Notes: a model not told the origin generated them from the sequence alone. Positions 7,999 through 16,175 are shown, counted from the first letter of the stretch. The stretch: DNA of 64,000 nt from Acetobacteraceae bacterium (GCA_004843165.1 CP039459.1:310001-374000), one strand, 5' to 3'. Numbers and translations are program-made.

Positions 7999-10197
7999 TT
8001 GAGTACAGATTTAAACGATAGCCTGTTTAATATGCCGTTAAACACAGATGCTGCGAAAACAGCATCTGCCCCAAAAAAACGTAAAAATGCTAGCAAAAAA
8101 GAATATGCGGCCTCTGATATTCAGATTCTTAAAGGACTTGAAGCTGTCAGAAAACGTCCCGGCATGTATATCGGCGGAACGGATAGCCAAGCCTTTCATC
8201 ACCTTGCGACAGAAATTCTTGATAATGCAATGGATGAGGCGCTTGGTGGCCATGCCACACGCATTCGTGTCTTTTTGAAATCCGCCAAAGAGATTTCAAT
8301 CTCCGATAACGGCCGTGGCATTCCTGTTGATGCCCATCCTGATTCTCCTGAAAAATCTGCCCTTGAAGTTATTTTTACAACCCTTCATGCCGGCGGAAAA
8401 TTCTCCTCAGATAGTGCCTATACCTTTTCCGGCGGTTTAAATGGCGTTGGTAGCTCCGTTGTCAATGCGCTTTCTGAAAAACTCCACGTCGAAGTGCTAC
8501 GTAACGGCTATCACCATGTTCAAACTTTTGAGCGTGGCATCACAGCCTCTCCTCTGAATAAGAAACGTCTTCCGAAAGAACGTAAATATGAAACAGGTAC
8601 AATCGTTACATTTCAACCTGATCCCGAAATTTTTGGTGAAAAATTAACCTTTGATCCTGCACGTCTTTTTGCGCTTTGCCGTCATAAAGCCGCCCTTTTT
8701 GCCGGAATTATCATTGAGTGGCATTGTAATCCAGCGCTCCTCTCTCTCCCAACAGGACAAGAAAAAGAGGAGAATTCCCTCGCCGCTGATAAAAACGAGA
8801 TTGAAAAAAATCAGGACGAATTAAAAGATAGGGAGAATGACGAGGAAGAGGAGGAGGAAAATGAAGAAAAATCTTCTGCTTCCAAAAATCTTTCTCGTCC
8901 AACCCCTGAAGCTGTTTTCTGTTTTCCCAATGGCCTCAGTGATCTTCTCAAAGAGGATTTGCCCTCAGATGTTGAACTCCTAGCGCCTATTTGGAGCACC
9001 GCAAAAAAAAGTAATGAAGAGAGCGAATCCGGTGAAAAAGTTGATTGGGCTATCGCCTTCACCGGTGAGGGAAATGGGGATACAGAATCTTACTGTAATG
9101 CCATTCCAACACCTCTTGGCGGCACACATATCAATGGCTTACGTGCAGCGCTTTCAAAAGGTTTTCGCCAATGGGGACAACAACAAAAAATTAAAAATGC
9201 TGGAAGCATCACACCAGATGACATTTTTAAATATAGTCAGGTTCGGCTTTCCATTTTTGTTAGAGAGCCTCAATTTAAAAGCCAAACAAAAGAAAGCCTT
9301 ACCAATCCCGAAGCAACGAGATTGGTTGAACATGCCCTGCGAGACCCTCTTGATCATTGGCTTGCCGGTAATCCAGCGCAGGCTGATAAGCTCACCGAAT
9401 TCTTTATTGAACGTGCTGAGGAAAGAAAACGCCAAAAAGCTGCCCGTAAAATTGACCGTAAAAGCGCAACACGCCGATTACGCCTTCCTGGAAAATTAAC
9501 AGACTGCACCAACCATAAAACGAGTGAAAGCGAAATTTTTCTTGTTGAGGGGGAATCAGCTGGCGGATCTGCCCGCCAAGCGAGAGACCGCAAAAGTCAG
9601 GCGATCCTTCCCCTACGTGGAAAAATCCTCAATGTCGCCTCTGCAACACAAGAAAAATGCCGTGCAAATGCAGAATTGCGTGACCTTACCGAAGCTTTAG
9701 GCTGCGGTATCGGAAAAAGCTTTGATATTGAGAAACTGCGTTATGGACGCATCATTATTATGACAGATGCAGATGTCGATGGTGCCCATATTGCCTCTCT
9801 CCTGATGACTTTTTTCTATATGGAAATGCGTGATCTCATTCGAAAAGGTCATCTTTATTTGGCGCAGCCTCCCCTTTATCGTCTCTCCCATAAAGGTAAA
9901 ACCGTTTATGCAATGAATGATGCTGATTTAGAGAAAAAACGTAGCAAAGAATTCAAAGCGGGCAGTAAAGTAGAGGTTTCACGTTTTAAAGGTCTAGGGG
10001 AAATGCCTGTTAGCGATCTTAAAAAGACGACAATGAGTCCTGCACATAGAACCTTATTACGTGTTAATCTCCCTGTTGAAGAATTTGAAATGACCGATAC
10101 CCGTGTCAATGAGTTAATGGGGCGTCATGCAGAGCCAAGATTCCGTTTCATTACAGAGAATGCCTCTCTTATCAAAGATGAGGATGTTGATATTTAA
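7999..10197 (+). CDS. parE: DNA topoisomerase IV subunit B
   Basis: ATPase subunit of topoisomerase IV, which decatenates daughter chromosomes with ParC. The GHKL ATPase domain shows EILDNAMDEAL (74-82), DNGRGIPVD and TFSGGLNGVGSSVVNALS (142-159); the TOPRIM domain shows EIFLVEGESAGGSARQARDR and IMTDADVDGAHI; the C-terminus is RHAEPRFRFITENAS. The ParE-type TFSGGLNG motif and short length separate it from GyrB. The start is TTG at 7999, supported by GGAG six bases upstream; an ATG at 8032 is the alternative. Residues about 251-302 form a highly acidic, low-complexity insertion (run of Glu/Asp/Asn/Lys) ahead of AVFCFPNGL, so the protein is longer than usual. Confidence 0.95.
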   Translation: MSTDLNDSLFNMPLNTDAAKTASAPKKRKNASKKEYAASDIQILKGLEAVRKRPGMYIGGTDSQAFHHLATEILDNAMDEALGGHATRIRVFLKSAKEISISDNGRGIPVDAHPDSPEKSALEVIFTTLHAGGKFSSDSAYTFSGGLNGVGSSVVNALSEKLHVEVLRNGYHHVQTFERGITASPLNKKRLPKERKYETGTIVTFQPDPEIFGEKLTFDPARLFALCRHKAALFAGIIIEWHCNPALLSLPTGQEKEENSLAADKNEIEKNQDELKDRENDEEEEEENEEKSSASKNLSRPTPEAVFCFPNGLSDLLKEDLPSDVELLAPIWSTAKKSNEESESGEKVDWAIAFTGEGNGDTESYCNAIPTPLGGTHINGLRAALSKGFRQWGQQQKIKNAGSITPDDIFKYSQVRLSIFVREPQFKSQTKESLTNPEATRLVEHALRDPLDHWLAGNPAQADKLTEFFIERAEERKRQKAARKIDRKSATRRLRLPGKLTDCTNHKTSESEIFLVEGESAGGSARQARDRKSQAILPLRGKILNVASATQEKCRANAELRDLTEALGCGIGKSFDIEKLRYGRIIIMTDADVDGAHIASLLMTFFYMEMRDLIRKGHLYLAQPPLYRLSHKGKTVYAMNDADLEKKRSKEFKAGSKVEVSRFKGLGEMPVSDLKKTTMSPAHRTLLRVNLPVEEFEMTDTRVNELMGRHAEPRFRFITENASLIKDEDVDI

Positions 10198-10263
10198 AGC
10201 AACAAAATCAATAAACAAAATGGGAAAGATTTCCGCCTCCTTTTCTTCTAATACAAGGTGTAA

Positions 10264-10980
10264 ATGATGAAAGTACGTTCTTTTATATACGGAATGGGGA
10301 TAACGCTTCTCCTCTGTGCCGCAGATCCTCTTGCTGAACCGAATGCCTCTTTACCAGACGGCTTACCCGTTGGTCCGTCTACACCTGATAGTGATGATAA
10401 CGCCCTTCCCTCTGCCTTTTCTGGCGAAGCAGCCGGTTATCAAAAAGCCCAAGGTACAGCAGATGCCAAACAATATGGACGGATGCAGATCCAGCCTATG
10501 AATGTGCCCGGCTCAGGATTTACGCTGACATGCCGTGACAACAACAGTAATATTTTGGCACAAAATGCGATTTCGACAAAAGAGATTGATACAAGCTGGG
10601 AAGTTTACGTCAATCCTGATACCAATCAGGGAGGTACGCTGATAAACCCTCTTCGATACGGTATGAATCCGCCACCACCGAAAACAGTGGATGGCACAAA
10701 TAATACCAATCTTCCAGATCCCAATTTACCTTCAGATGCGTCCCTTAAAGGTCCTGACGGAAATCCTTTCCGTTTTGCCTACTCTCTTAAAGCAATGCCG
10801 GCTGTTTTTAACAATAGCTTGAGTTTTAATGGCTCTATTTGGTGCGGTCCTATGGTTGATCCACTAGAAACGATCGAGAAAACCATTAAAATTGAATTGG
10901 ATAAGACAACAGGGAAACTTCTTAATCCCGATATGGTTTCACTCCCGGATGGCTGGTCCATTCAATGGTCTCAGCCCTGA
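10264..10980 (+). CDS. Secreted protein of unknown function
   Basis: The 238-residue product has a signal peptide (SFIYGMGITLLLCAADPLA) and a mature, loop-rich sequence with many Pro, Asn and Asp residues, for example NPLRYGMNPPPPKTVDGTNN. Two cysteines (TLTCRDNN and SIWCGPM) could form a disulfide. AAGG lies shortly upstream of tandem ATGs at 10264 and 10267. No family is recognised. It is the last plus-strand gene before a cluster of tiny minus-strand genes. Confidence 0.6.
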   Translation: MMKVRSFIYGMGITLLLCAADPLAEPNASLPDGLPVGPSTPDSDDNALPSAFSGEAAGYQKAQGTADAKQYGRMQIQPMNVPGSGFTLTCRDNNSNILAQNAISTKEIDTSWEVYVNPDTNQGGTLINPLRYGMNPPPPKTVDGTNNTNLPDPNLPSDASLKGPDGNPFRFAYSLKAMPAVFNNSLSFNGSIWCGPMVDPLETIEKTIKIELDKTTGKLLNPDMVSLPDGWSIQWSQP

Positions 10981-10993
10981 ACGAGCTTTTTTC

Positions 10994-11122
10994 TTAACGG
11001 TCTGATTCCATAAAAAGAATCAGGCCGACAATCAATAAAAAGATAAGCCAGATACACATCCATGGCCAATCCATAACCCATCCGAGCCAAGGGGTCTGTG
11101 CTTCTGCAGGGGTGACATACAT
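10994..11122 (-). CDS. Small single-span membrane protein (42 aa)
   Basis: A short minus-strand frame encodes 42 residues: a hydrophilic start (MYVTPAEAQTPWLGW), then one long hydrophobic segment (MCIWLIFLLIVGLILFM) and a polar ESDR end, as in small single-pass membrane proteins. No family is recognised. A close Shine-Dalgarno sequence is lacking: AAGG lies about 12 bases upstream, inside an inverted repeat at 11126-11141. It sits downstream of two other minus-strand genes. The composition is strongly membrane-like, but with so short a frame chance cannot be excluded. Confidence 0.42.
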   Translation of the reverse strand: MYVTPAEAQTPWLGWVMDWPWMCIWLIFLLIVGLILFMESDR

Positions 11123-11125
11123 TAT

Positions 11126-11172
11126 AATAAGGTGCCTTATTTTAGGTAATTCAAAGAATACTTACGTAAGTA
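11126..11172. promoter_or_regulatory. Two inverted repeats upstream of the 42-aa membrane protein
   Basis: Bases 11126-11141 read AATAAGG-TG-CCTTATT, 7-bp arms with a 2-base spacer, and 11159-11172 read TACTTACGTAAGTA, a perfect 14-bp palindrome. Both lie in the AT-rich gap just upstream of the minus-strand ORF starting at 11122, where its promoter would be. Two short palindromes here suggest protein-binding sites; the regulator is unknown. Confidence 0.35.
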
Positions 11173-11209
11173 GATCTTTTTTAAGATAGAGCCAAATAAT
11201 GTTTAAACA

Positions 11210-11323
11210 TTAGAAAATAGAGGCCAAAAGATACCCTAAAGCAAGCCCTGCAAAAATAGACCAGACAGGTTTGAAATTTTTATGTTTTATAAAACATAAA
11301 AGGATGTTTATAAATTTTTTCAT
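11210..11323 (-). CDS. Small membrane protein (37 aa) coupled to upstream gene
   Basis: The ATG overlaps the stop codon of the upstream 151-residue gene (ATGA), and GGAAGG lies just before it, so translational coupling is well supported. The 37-residue product starts with a basic segment (MKKFINILLCFIKHKNFK) and ends with a hydrophobic helix (WSIFAGLALGYLLASIF) at the extreme C-terminus, as in tail-anchored or small inner-membrane peptides. Family unknown. Coupling to the upstream cytoplasmic-looking protein suggests the two act together (inference). Confidence 0.6.
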   Translation of the reverse strand: MKKFINILLCFIKHKNFKPVWSIFAGLALGYLLASIF

Positions 11324-11775
11324 CCTTCCTCCCCTCCCAAAATTTCAGACAATTCTTTTACAAATAAATCCTCAGCACTTTCATTGATAGATTTCTCTAC
11401 CATATTTTCTTGCCGCACAAGGGATTTAAATAATGTCGTTCGGCGGACAGGTTGAATCGAATGTTCTGCATAAAGCGCAAGATTCATAAGCTGATCCGCC
11501 GCCTCAATTTCTTCGGATGAAAGCGGCGCTTTAATCGCACCAAGGATAAGATGCTTCGCCTGCTCAATAGACAGCGAAAGCTGCTCTGAAATTTCTAAAA
11601 TCTGCTCTTCCGTTAAATCAGGAAGATAATAATTACATCTTGAAACGTGATTGGCTAATCTTGACCAATCGCTTGCCAATTTTTCAAGCTGTAGAGCGAC
11701 AAATCGCAAACCAGCGCTTTGTTGAGAGCCCTCTTCTATATTTCCAGTGGGTAACGAAGAAGCATGAATTTCCAA
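11320..11775 (-). CDS. Helical protein of unknown function
   Basis: A 151-residue, soluble, mostly helical protein with no signal peptide. The centre (LTEEQILEISEQLSLSIEQAKH) and the following EEIEAADQLMNLALYAEHSI segment look amphipathic. The start appears to be TTG at 11775, as no nearby in-frame ATG keeps the length. Its stop overlaps the start of a 37-residue membrane peptide gene, forming a two-gene unit transcribed leftward and divergently from the NYN-domain gene. I do not recognise the family. Confidence 0.55.
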   Translation of the reverse strand: MEIHASSLPTGNIEEGSQQSAGLRFVALQLEKLASDWSRLANHVSRCNYYLPDLTEEQILEISEQLSLSIEQAKHLILGAIKAPLSSEEIEAADQLMNLALYAEHSIQPVRRTTLFKSLVRQENMVEKSINESAEDLFVKELSEILGGEEG

Positions 11776-11908
11776 AATAAAAATCTCTTAAAAGAACTTA
11801 AAAATTAAAGATAGAATATGCCATATTTTCTTAAAATATCACTAAAAATTTCTCTTGGTTTGCCTTTTTGAAATAAAGTGCCTAAAACCAAAATAAGAGC
11901 TATTTCTT

Positions 11909-11946
11909 AGTTCTTATTCTTGGGGGTGGGAGTAAGAATATGGACT
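11909..11946. other. Hairpin with G-rich loop in divergent intergenic region
   Basis: AGTTCTTATTCTT (11909-11921) and AAGAATATGGACT (11934-11946) are complementary at 11 of 13 positions and enclose a 12-base loop GGGGGTGGGAGT. It lies between two divergent genes, about 90 bases before the NYN gene. It has no U-run, so it is not an obvious terminator; it could be a leader structure or part of a small RNA. The rest of 11776-12038 is plain AT-rich sequence. Confidence 0.3.
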
Positions 11947-12038
11947 GTTTTCCATTTTAACTAAAGCAGATTTCAATAACTACATTTCTTATTTCCCCAT
12001 TTATATTTTAAAAACATTTTTTTCCATAGGAATCTTAC

Positions 12039-13007
12039 ATGTTTAAGCAGACCGCTTTTTTTGTTGATGCCGGATATTTTCTGGAATCTTCGGGTCATTT
12101 GCTTTACGGATCGGGGCGCGGGTCACTATTTCTCAATACAAACGCCATCGCCAACGAGCTCTCCGCAGCCGTTGAGCCGATTACCGAAGGCAATAGGATA
12201 AAAACTGAAGAACGAGGGCGCCTCCTACGCATCTATTGGTATGATGCTGGCGATGCACGACACGGCCTTTTCTCTTCTCTTGCGCAATGTCCCTCTATCA
12301 AATTACGTTTAGGTCGTTTAAATCAAAATGGCGTACAAAAAGGGGTAGATGCGCTACTCGCACTTGATTTAGTGACACTTGCCTCTGAGCGTGCGATTTC
12401 TGATGCTATTATTCTTTCCGGTGACGAGGATCTTGTCCCAGCGGTTGAAATGATTCAACGCAAAGGTGTTCGTGTTCATCTTTTGGGGATTCAGCCTGCG
12501 ATGGAAGGGGCTCGTAATGTCTCCCAAAAACTTCGCCATGAGGCTGATAGCTTTACAGAATGGGGACGGGATAAATTAGATCCGCTCTTTTTTAGAAAAA
12601 CACCAAATGAATATGGTGATACAGATCCTGCCTTTTTAAATTCTGTTGATACTTATATCCCTAATGCTGCCGGCGGCCGTCCTGCAGCAAGTGCTTTTTC
12701 AAATAAAATGGATTCAGATTTTCTCATGGATGATCCTGAAACATTTGAATCGGACCTAAGGGAACGTATCGCACATTTTGTTGACTCTCTTGATGAAGAA
12801 ACAAAGATTTACTACGAAAATGGTGTTGCAGATGCAGCTCAAATCGGCCAGCCCTTTCCCATTCGCCCTGAACATGATGCACCACTTTTGAAAATTGGCT
12901 GTCAAGTTCTTGGTGTTCCACGGATTGATCCCGACTGGAGACGTTTTGTCAGAGCCGCTTTTTTAGAAAATTTTCGTCTGACAGATGAAGAAGATGATCT
13001 AGGCTGA
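12039..13007 (+). CDS. NYN domain-containing protein (LabA/DUF88-like putative RNase)
   Basis: The N-terminal 160 residues match a NYN (PIN-like) nuclease domain: FVDAGYFLESS at 7-17 with the first acidic residue, GVQKGVDALLALDLV near 107-121, and ILSGDEDLVPAVEMIQRKGVRVHLLG near 127-153 with the SGDxDLxP signature. NYN proteins are metal-dependent RNases or RNA-binding proteins. The C-terminal 150 residues are not recognised and end in an acidic DEEDDLG. The ATG is preceded by AGGAA. It is monocistronic, closed by a strong terminator. Nuclease activity is a family-based inference. Confidence 0.85.
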   Translation: MFKQTAFFVDAGYFLESSGHLLYGSGRGSLFLNTNAIANELSAAVEPITEGNRIKTEERGRLLRIYWYDAGDARHGLFSSLAQCPSIKLRLGRLNQNGVQKGVDALLALDLVTLASERAISDAIILSGDEDLVPAVEMIQRKGVRVHLLGIQPAMEGARNVSQKLRHEADSFTEWGRDKLDPLFFRKTPNEYGDTDPAFLNSVDTYIPNAAGGRPAASAFSNKMDSDFLMDDPETFESDLRERIAHFVDSLDEETKIYYENGVADAAQIGQPFPIRPEHDAPLLKIGCQVLGVPRIDPDWRRFVRAAFLENFRLTDEEDDLG

Positions 13008-13020
13008 TTAACTTTTTCAT

Positions 13021-13056
13021 AAAAAAGAGGGACATTTCTCAATGTCCCTCTTTTTT
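13021..13056. terminator. Strong bidirectional terminator
   Basis: AAAAAAGAGGGACAT and ATGTCCCTCTTTTTT form a 15-bp perfect stem with a 6-base loop, followed by more T on the plus strand. It separates the NYN gene from the convergent lipoprotein gene and can work in both directions. Confidence 0.85.
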
Positions 13057-13067
13057 TTATCAAACTT

Positions 13068-13655
13068 TCAAACTTTTGAAGGTAAATTTACGACCCCTGC
13101 ATCCCAAACAAGCTGACCGCATTTAATTTTCCATTTTCCTCTCTCACGGTAAGGGGTCTGACAATTCGCCGCTGCCAGTAAAAGACCGCTATTCAATCCC
13201 TGAGAGAGATACCTATCCACTAAAACCTGCCGCACTTTACTATAAGCCTCAAGCATTTTAGCGGCCCCGGCGGAACGTGTGATTTGTCCGGTATCTACTG
13301 CCCTTGGCACCTCATCATTTGCAATCAGAACAGGCTCCATTTCAATTTCAGAAACATGCATCTCCCTGCCCCAGACACGCCAAGAACGATTATAGCAAGC
13401 AGATTCATCTTCTGTTGGCAAACCTGTCTCCGTGCAATTGTTTAAATGATCCTCTAATTCACCAAAATCTTTTGTCACTTCTGCAAGCGCTGACTGTGAA
13501 AGATAGAGCCCTCCCGGCGTGCTATCATATTCATCCATCCCTAAAACGACATGACCGAGCGTGTGGTGACATGCTGGCAAGAGAGATAGCCCCCCAACAA
13601 GCACGAAATGCTTTAGCGAAAAATTTTGGGAAAAGCTTTTAAGGGGAAAAAACAT
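13068..13655 (-). CDS. Putative lipoprotein, unknown function
   Basis: A 195-residue product with a lipoprotein-type signal (KHFVLVGGLSLLPAC, lipobox cysteine near residue 29). The mature region contains cysteines at NNCTETG, SACYNRSW, AANCQTPY and IKCGQLVW, four residues that could form two disulfides in the periplasm. A helical stretch (AGAAKMLEAYSKVRQVLVDRYLSQ) lies in the second half. The family is not recognised. The next minus-strand membrane gene lies just upstream (18-base gap), so they may be co-transcribed. Confidence 0.6.
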   Translation of the reverse strand: MFFPLKSFSQNFSLKHFVLVGGLSLLPACHHTLGHVVLGMDEYDSTPGGLYLSQSALAEVTKDFGELEDHLNNCTETGLPTEDESACYNRSWRVWGREMHVSEIEMEPVLIANDEVPRAVDTGQITRSAGAAKMLEAYSKVRQVLVDRYLSQGLNSGLLLAAANCQTPYRERGKWKIKCGQLVWDAGVVNLPSKV

Positions 13656-13673
13656 TCGAAATTCCTATTTTCT

Positions 13674-13976
13674 TTAAAGAAAAAAAGAGCAAAGAGAGAA
13701 AATCATCATAAAAAGAATGCCAACAAAGAAGAAAACACACAGAAGAGCGGCATATTCCAAGAAAGATAGATTTTGCGTCACCTCCTGCTTTACTTCCCCA
13801 TTTTGATCAAAACTCTGTGAAAGTTCTAAACAAATAAAGAGCAAAGGAAAAAGGCAAAGCGTACCCCATAGCCAAGGACGACGTCCCTTCCGCTTTGCAG
13901 CTGTCCATCCTCCTAAAAACATCAATAAAAAAAAGAGGATTATAAAGATAACCGTCTCTAAATACTGTATATTCAT
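13674..13976 (-). CDS. Small membrane protein with two or three spans
   Basis: The 100-residue product has hydrophobic segments at about residues 8-27, 36-50 and 76-98, separated by a basic loop (AAKRKGRRPW) and a polar stretch (QSFDQNGEVKQEVTQN). The GRRPWLWG motif is common in small uncharacterised inner-membrane proteins, but no function is known to me. It lies 18 bases upstream of the lipoprotein gene in the same direction and may form a two-gene unit. Confidence 0.55.
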   Translation of the reverse strand: MNIQYLETVIFIILFFLLMFLGGWTAAKRKGRRPWLWGTLCLFPLLFICLELSQSFDQNGEVKQEVTQNLSFLEYAALLCVFFFVGILFMMIFSLCSFFL

Positions 13977-14034
13977 GTTAACAACCTCTTTTCTTTATTT
14001 TTCTTATTTCAAAAAATACTTCAAATATCATAGC

Positions 14035-14500
14035 CTATTCAATCCAAACAGGCTGAAAAATTTCATAGCGTAGATCCAAGCCCAATCAGAGCCGGAAAAG
14101 GAGAAAATCCAATTAATTCTCCCCCTTCTAAAGAAGATTCATAACAATAGGCCTGTTCATTATTTCGCTATAAAGCGCCGCAAAGTGCCACTATTTAATT
14201 TCTATATATTGCCCGTGATAACCCGGCATCGCAGAAAAGCTAAAATCTTTCGAGATCAATTGTCCCTTCTTTTCACAAGATCAATTACCCACTCTTTTTT
14301 TGAACTGCCCGATGCCTGCCCTAATTAAAATTTCTGCCCCACATAAAGTCGTCTGATTCTCTTTACCATAGCCAGATGATAGGATGGTGCAAAAGAACGA
14401 CAATTTAGGCTAATCGCTAAACAATTATGAGAAAAAATCATGCCAATGACGAATAACCATAAAAAAGGGAAATATACGAAAAAAAGAAAGTAAAACGAAA
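14035..14500 (-). pseudogene. Decayed secreted-protein gene (multiple frameshifts and a stop)
   Basis: This gene-free-looking stretch holds protein-like pieces in order on the minus strand, in shifting frames: a hydrophobic leader ending IFSHNCLA (14430s), SLNCRSFAPSYHLA, then ENQTTLCGAEILIRAGIGQF, SSKKEWVIDLVKR, EKKGQLISKDFSFSAMPGYH, GQYIEIK-stop-WHFAALYSEI, NEQAYCYESSLEGGELIGF, SPFPALIGLG and LDLRYEIFQPVWIE-stop at 14035. At least four frame changes and one TAG interrupt it. It reads as a former secreted protein of about 150 residues with paired cysteines. The original start codon is not identifiable. The flanks (13977-14034 and 14501-14671) show nothing beyond AT-rich spacer. Confidence 0.5.
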
Positions 14501-14671
14501 TATTTTAAAAATTCTTTCTCTCTTTGTTATCCTTTATCCCAAGCCTTTTTCTAAAATCAAAGAACTTTACACTAAAGCATTTCTTTGTTCTGATATTAGC
14601 GCACAAAGAAGATTACCGGCGAATTTTTATTCAAAATTATAAAAGCCGATATTACAGGAAATGAATTAGAA

Positions 14672-15259
14672 ATGCATGAATCCCTCAAACACAAAAAATC
14701 CAAAAAAATTTTTATTTATTGCTCACTTTTACCCCTTTTAGCCGGCTGTACAAAAGCCATGCAAACAGGTGTTTTCGTTCCAGATATTGAAAGAAACGAA
14801 AGCGGTAATAAATGTTATGCACCGCATGGCATTAAACTTGTTCATTGGGCAAATCTCATTGATGCGCAAGAAAAGCAACGCCCTTTCATTGAAGGTATGC
14901 GTCTCAATAAATCAGAAGCCGATGCTGTTATTTACAACAATATTCCCAGAGGTGAGATGTTTGAGAAAGACCCCATGAATCCCAAAAATAGCGGCATCCC
15001 CTATCTAGGTCTCCAAAATGTCATCAGCCTACCTGTAACAGCCATTTCTGCCAGCTTTGAAGCATCCTCTCTCAAAAGAGCCCAAAGAAAATGCGAAGCA
15101 CAAAGAGATGAAGGAGCCCTTCAGGCGAAATTAGAAAAAGAACAGCTCGTCAGATATCAAATTCAGACAGACAAACAACAAGTTCAAGAGCTAAAATATG
15201 AGCAATTAAAAACAGGCGATTCTCCTGCCTATGCAGATGAGTCAAAACCTTTCCTCTAA
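14672..15259 (+). CDS. Putative lipoprotein with coiled-coil C-terminus
   Basis: A 195-residue product with a lipoprotein signal (KIFIYCSLLPLLAGC, cysteine near residue 26) and AGGAAATG upstream of the ATG. The middle contains GIKLVHWANLIDAQEKQRPF and LNKSEADAVIYNNIPRGEMF; the C-terminal third is charged and helical (AQRKCEAQRDEGALQAKLEK), likely a short coiled coil. No family is recognised. It is monocistronic and followed by a hairpin and tRNA-Lys on the other strand. Confidence 0.6.
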   Translation: MHESLKHKKSKKIFIYCSLLPLLAGCTKAMQTGVFVPDIERNESGNKCYAPHGIKLVHWANLIDAQEKQRPFIEGMRLNKSEADAVIYNNIPRGEMFEKDPMNPKNSGIPYLGLQNVISLPVTAISASFEASSLKRAQRKCEAQRDEGALQAKLEKEQLVRYQIQTDKQQVQELKYEQLKTGDSPAYADESKPFL

Positions 15260-15286
15260 AAAATATTTTATTCTTTGCTGCAAAAG

Positions 15287-15315
15287 CCGCCAGAATAGAA
15301 ATGATATTTTGGCGG
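15287..15315 (+). terminator. Possible terminator hairpin after lipoprotein gene
   Basis: CCGCCAGAATA and TATTTTGGCGG can pair over 11 positions (one G-U) with a 7-base loop. It lies 28 bases after the lipoprotein stop. The downstream sequence (TATAATAATA) lacks a clean U-run, so this is a weak call. Confidence 0.35.
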
Positions 15316-15373
15316 TATAATAATACACGAAAAAAAATATCTTCTTAAAACTTATTCTTTTTTTAAAGGAGAT

Positions 15374-15449
15374 TGGTGAACCGGGTGGGATTCGAACCCA
15401 CGACCATTCGATTAAAAGTCGAATGCTCTACCAACTGAGCTACCGGTTC
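15374..15449 (-). tRNA. tRNA-Lys (anticodon TTT)
   Basis: The minus strand folds as a full cloverleaf: acceptor GAACCGG/CCGGTTC, D-arm GCTCAGTTGGTAGAGC, anticodon loop CTTTTAA reading TTT, T-arm GTGGGTTCGAATCCCAC, discriminator A and an encoded CCA. Length 76. Confidence 0.97.
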
Positions 15450-15638
15450 AATGAACAAACTGTCTTCTCGTTTTGTTCAGAAGCGTTTGTTCGCTGTCTT
15501 GAATGTGTGTTTACCCCCTCCAGTGATGAGCGTCAAGCAGGAAACCGCATTTTTTTCTATTTTTATGAAAAAAAACAAAAAAAAGCTATTTTTGAACAAA
15601 ATCTGTCTCTTTTCAGGTTATTTTTCCACAAAATATGC

Positions 15639-15678
15639 AAAAAGGCAGCCCCAACAAGAACGTCAGGACTGCCTTTTT
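15639..15678 (-). terminator. Terminator of the gyrA-coaD-cyclophilin unit
   Basis: AAAAAGGCAG and CTGCCTTTTT form a 10-bp stem separated by 20 bases, immediately downstream of the cyclophilin stop on the minus strand and ending in a U-run. Confidence 0.7.
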
Positions 15679-15698
15679 TAAAAAGATTCTTCGAAAAC

Positions 15699-16175
15699 TT
15701 ATGCTTCGATATAAGCTTTCTGAATACGATCAGGATTTTCAACCGTACCGGAACCCGCTCTGCCACGTTTTAATTGGTCAACGACATCCATGCCCTCAAT
15801 CACCTGACCGGCGATTGTGTATTGGCCATTAAGATGAGGTGCTGGTTCAAACATGATAAAAAACTGGCTGTTTGCACTGTTAGGATTTGCAGAACGTGCC
15901 ATCCCTAAAGTACCACGCTCAAACTTCGCTTCTTTTGAAAATTCTGCAGGAAGATCAGGATATTCACTTCCGCCCGTACCAGTGCCCGTCGGATCACCGC
16001 CCTGCGCCATAAAACCTTCGATGACGCGGTGGAAAGGCACACCATCATAAAAACCTTCTGATGCCAGTGTTTCCAGGCGCTCTACAGCTTTAGGGGCTAA
16101 ATCAGGTCTTAATTCAATAACGATTTTACCGCCATTTTCAATTTCAAAGACAAGCTTCTTTCTTTCTTCGCTCAT
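15699..16175 (-). CDS. Cyclophilin-type peptidyl-prolyl isomerase
   Basis: This enzyme isomerises peptidyl-proline bonds during protein folding. The 158-residue product is a single cyclophilin domain without a signal peptide, so cytoplasmic: VPFHRVIEGFMAQGGDPTGTGTG holds the catalytic Phe-His-Arg segment, followed by GTLGMARSANPNSANSQFFI and LNGQYTIAGQVIEGMDVVDQL. I chose the ATG at 16175 because AGGAGA precedes it closely; an upstream in-frame start at 16199 is less likely. It is the last gene of the gyrA-coaD-ppi unit. Confidence 0.93.
   Translation of the reverse strand: MSEERKKLVFEIENGGKIVIELRPDLAPKAVERLETLASEGFYDGVPFHRVIEGFMAQGGDPTGTGTGGSEYPDLPAEFSKEAKFERGTLGMARSANPNSANSQFFIMFEPAPHLNGQYTIAGQVIEGMDVVDQLKRGRAGSGTVENPDRIQKAYIEA

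Noticed and set aside
7999-10197. GyrB instead of ParE
   Set aside because: TFSGGLNGVGSSVVNALS and the short C-terminus are ParE-like; the long GyrB insert is missing and the acidic block is elsewhere.
15451-15638. Small genes in the gap after tRNA-Lys
   Set aside because: Several short frames exist but none has a ribosome site or protein-like composition, and they overlap the tRNA or terminator.
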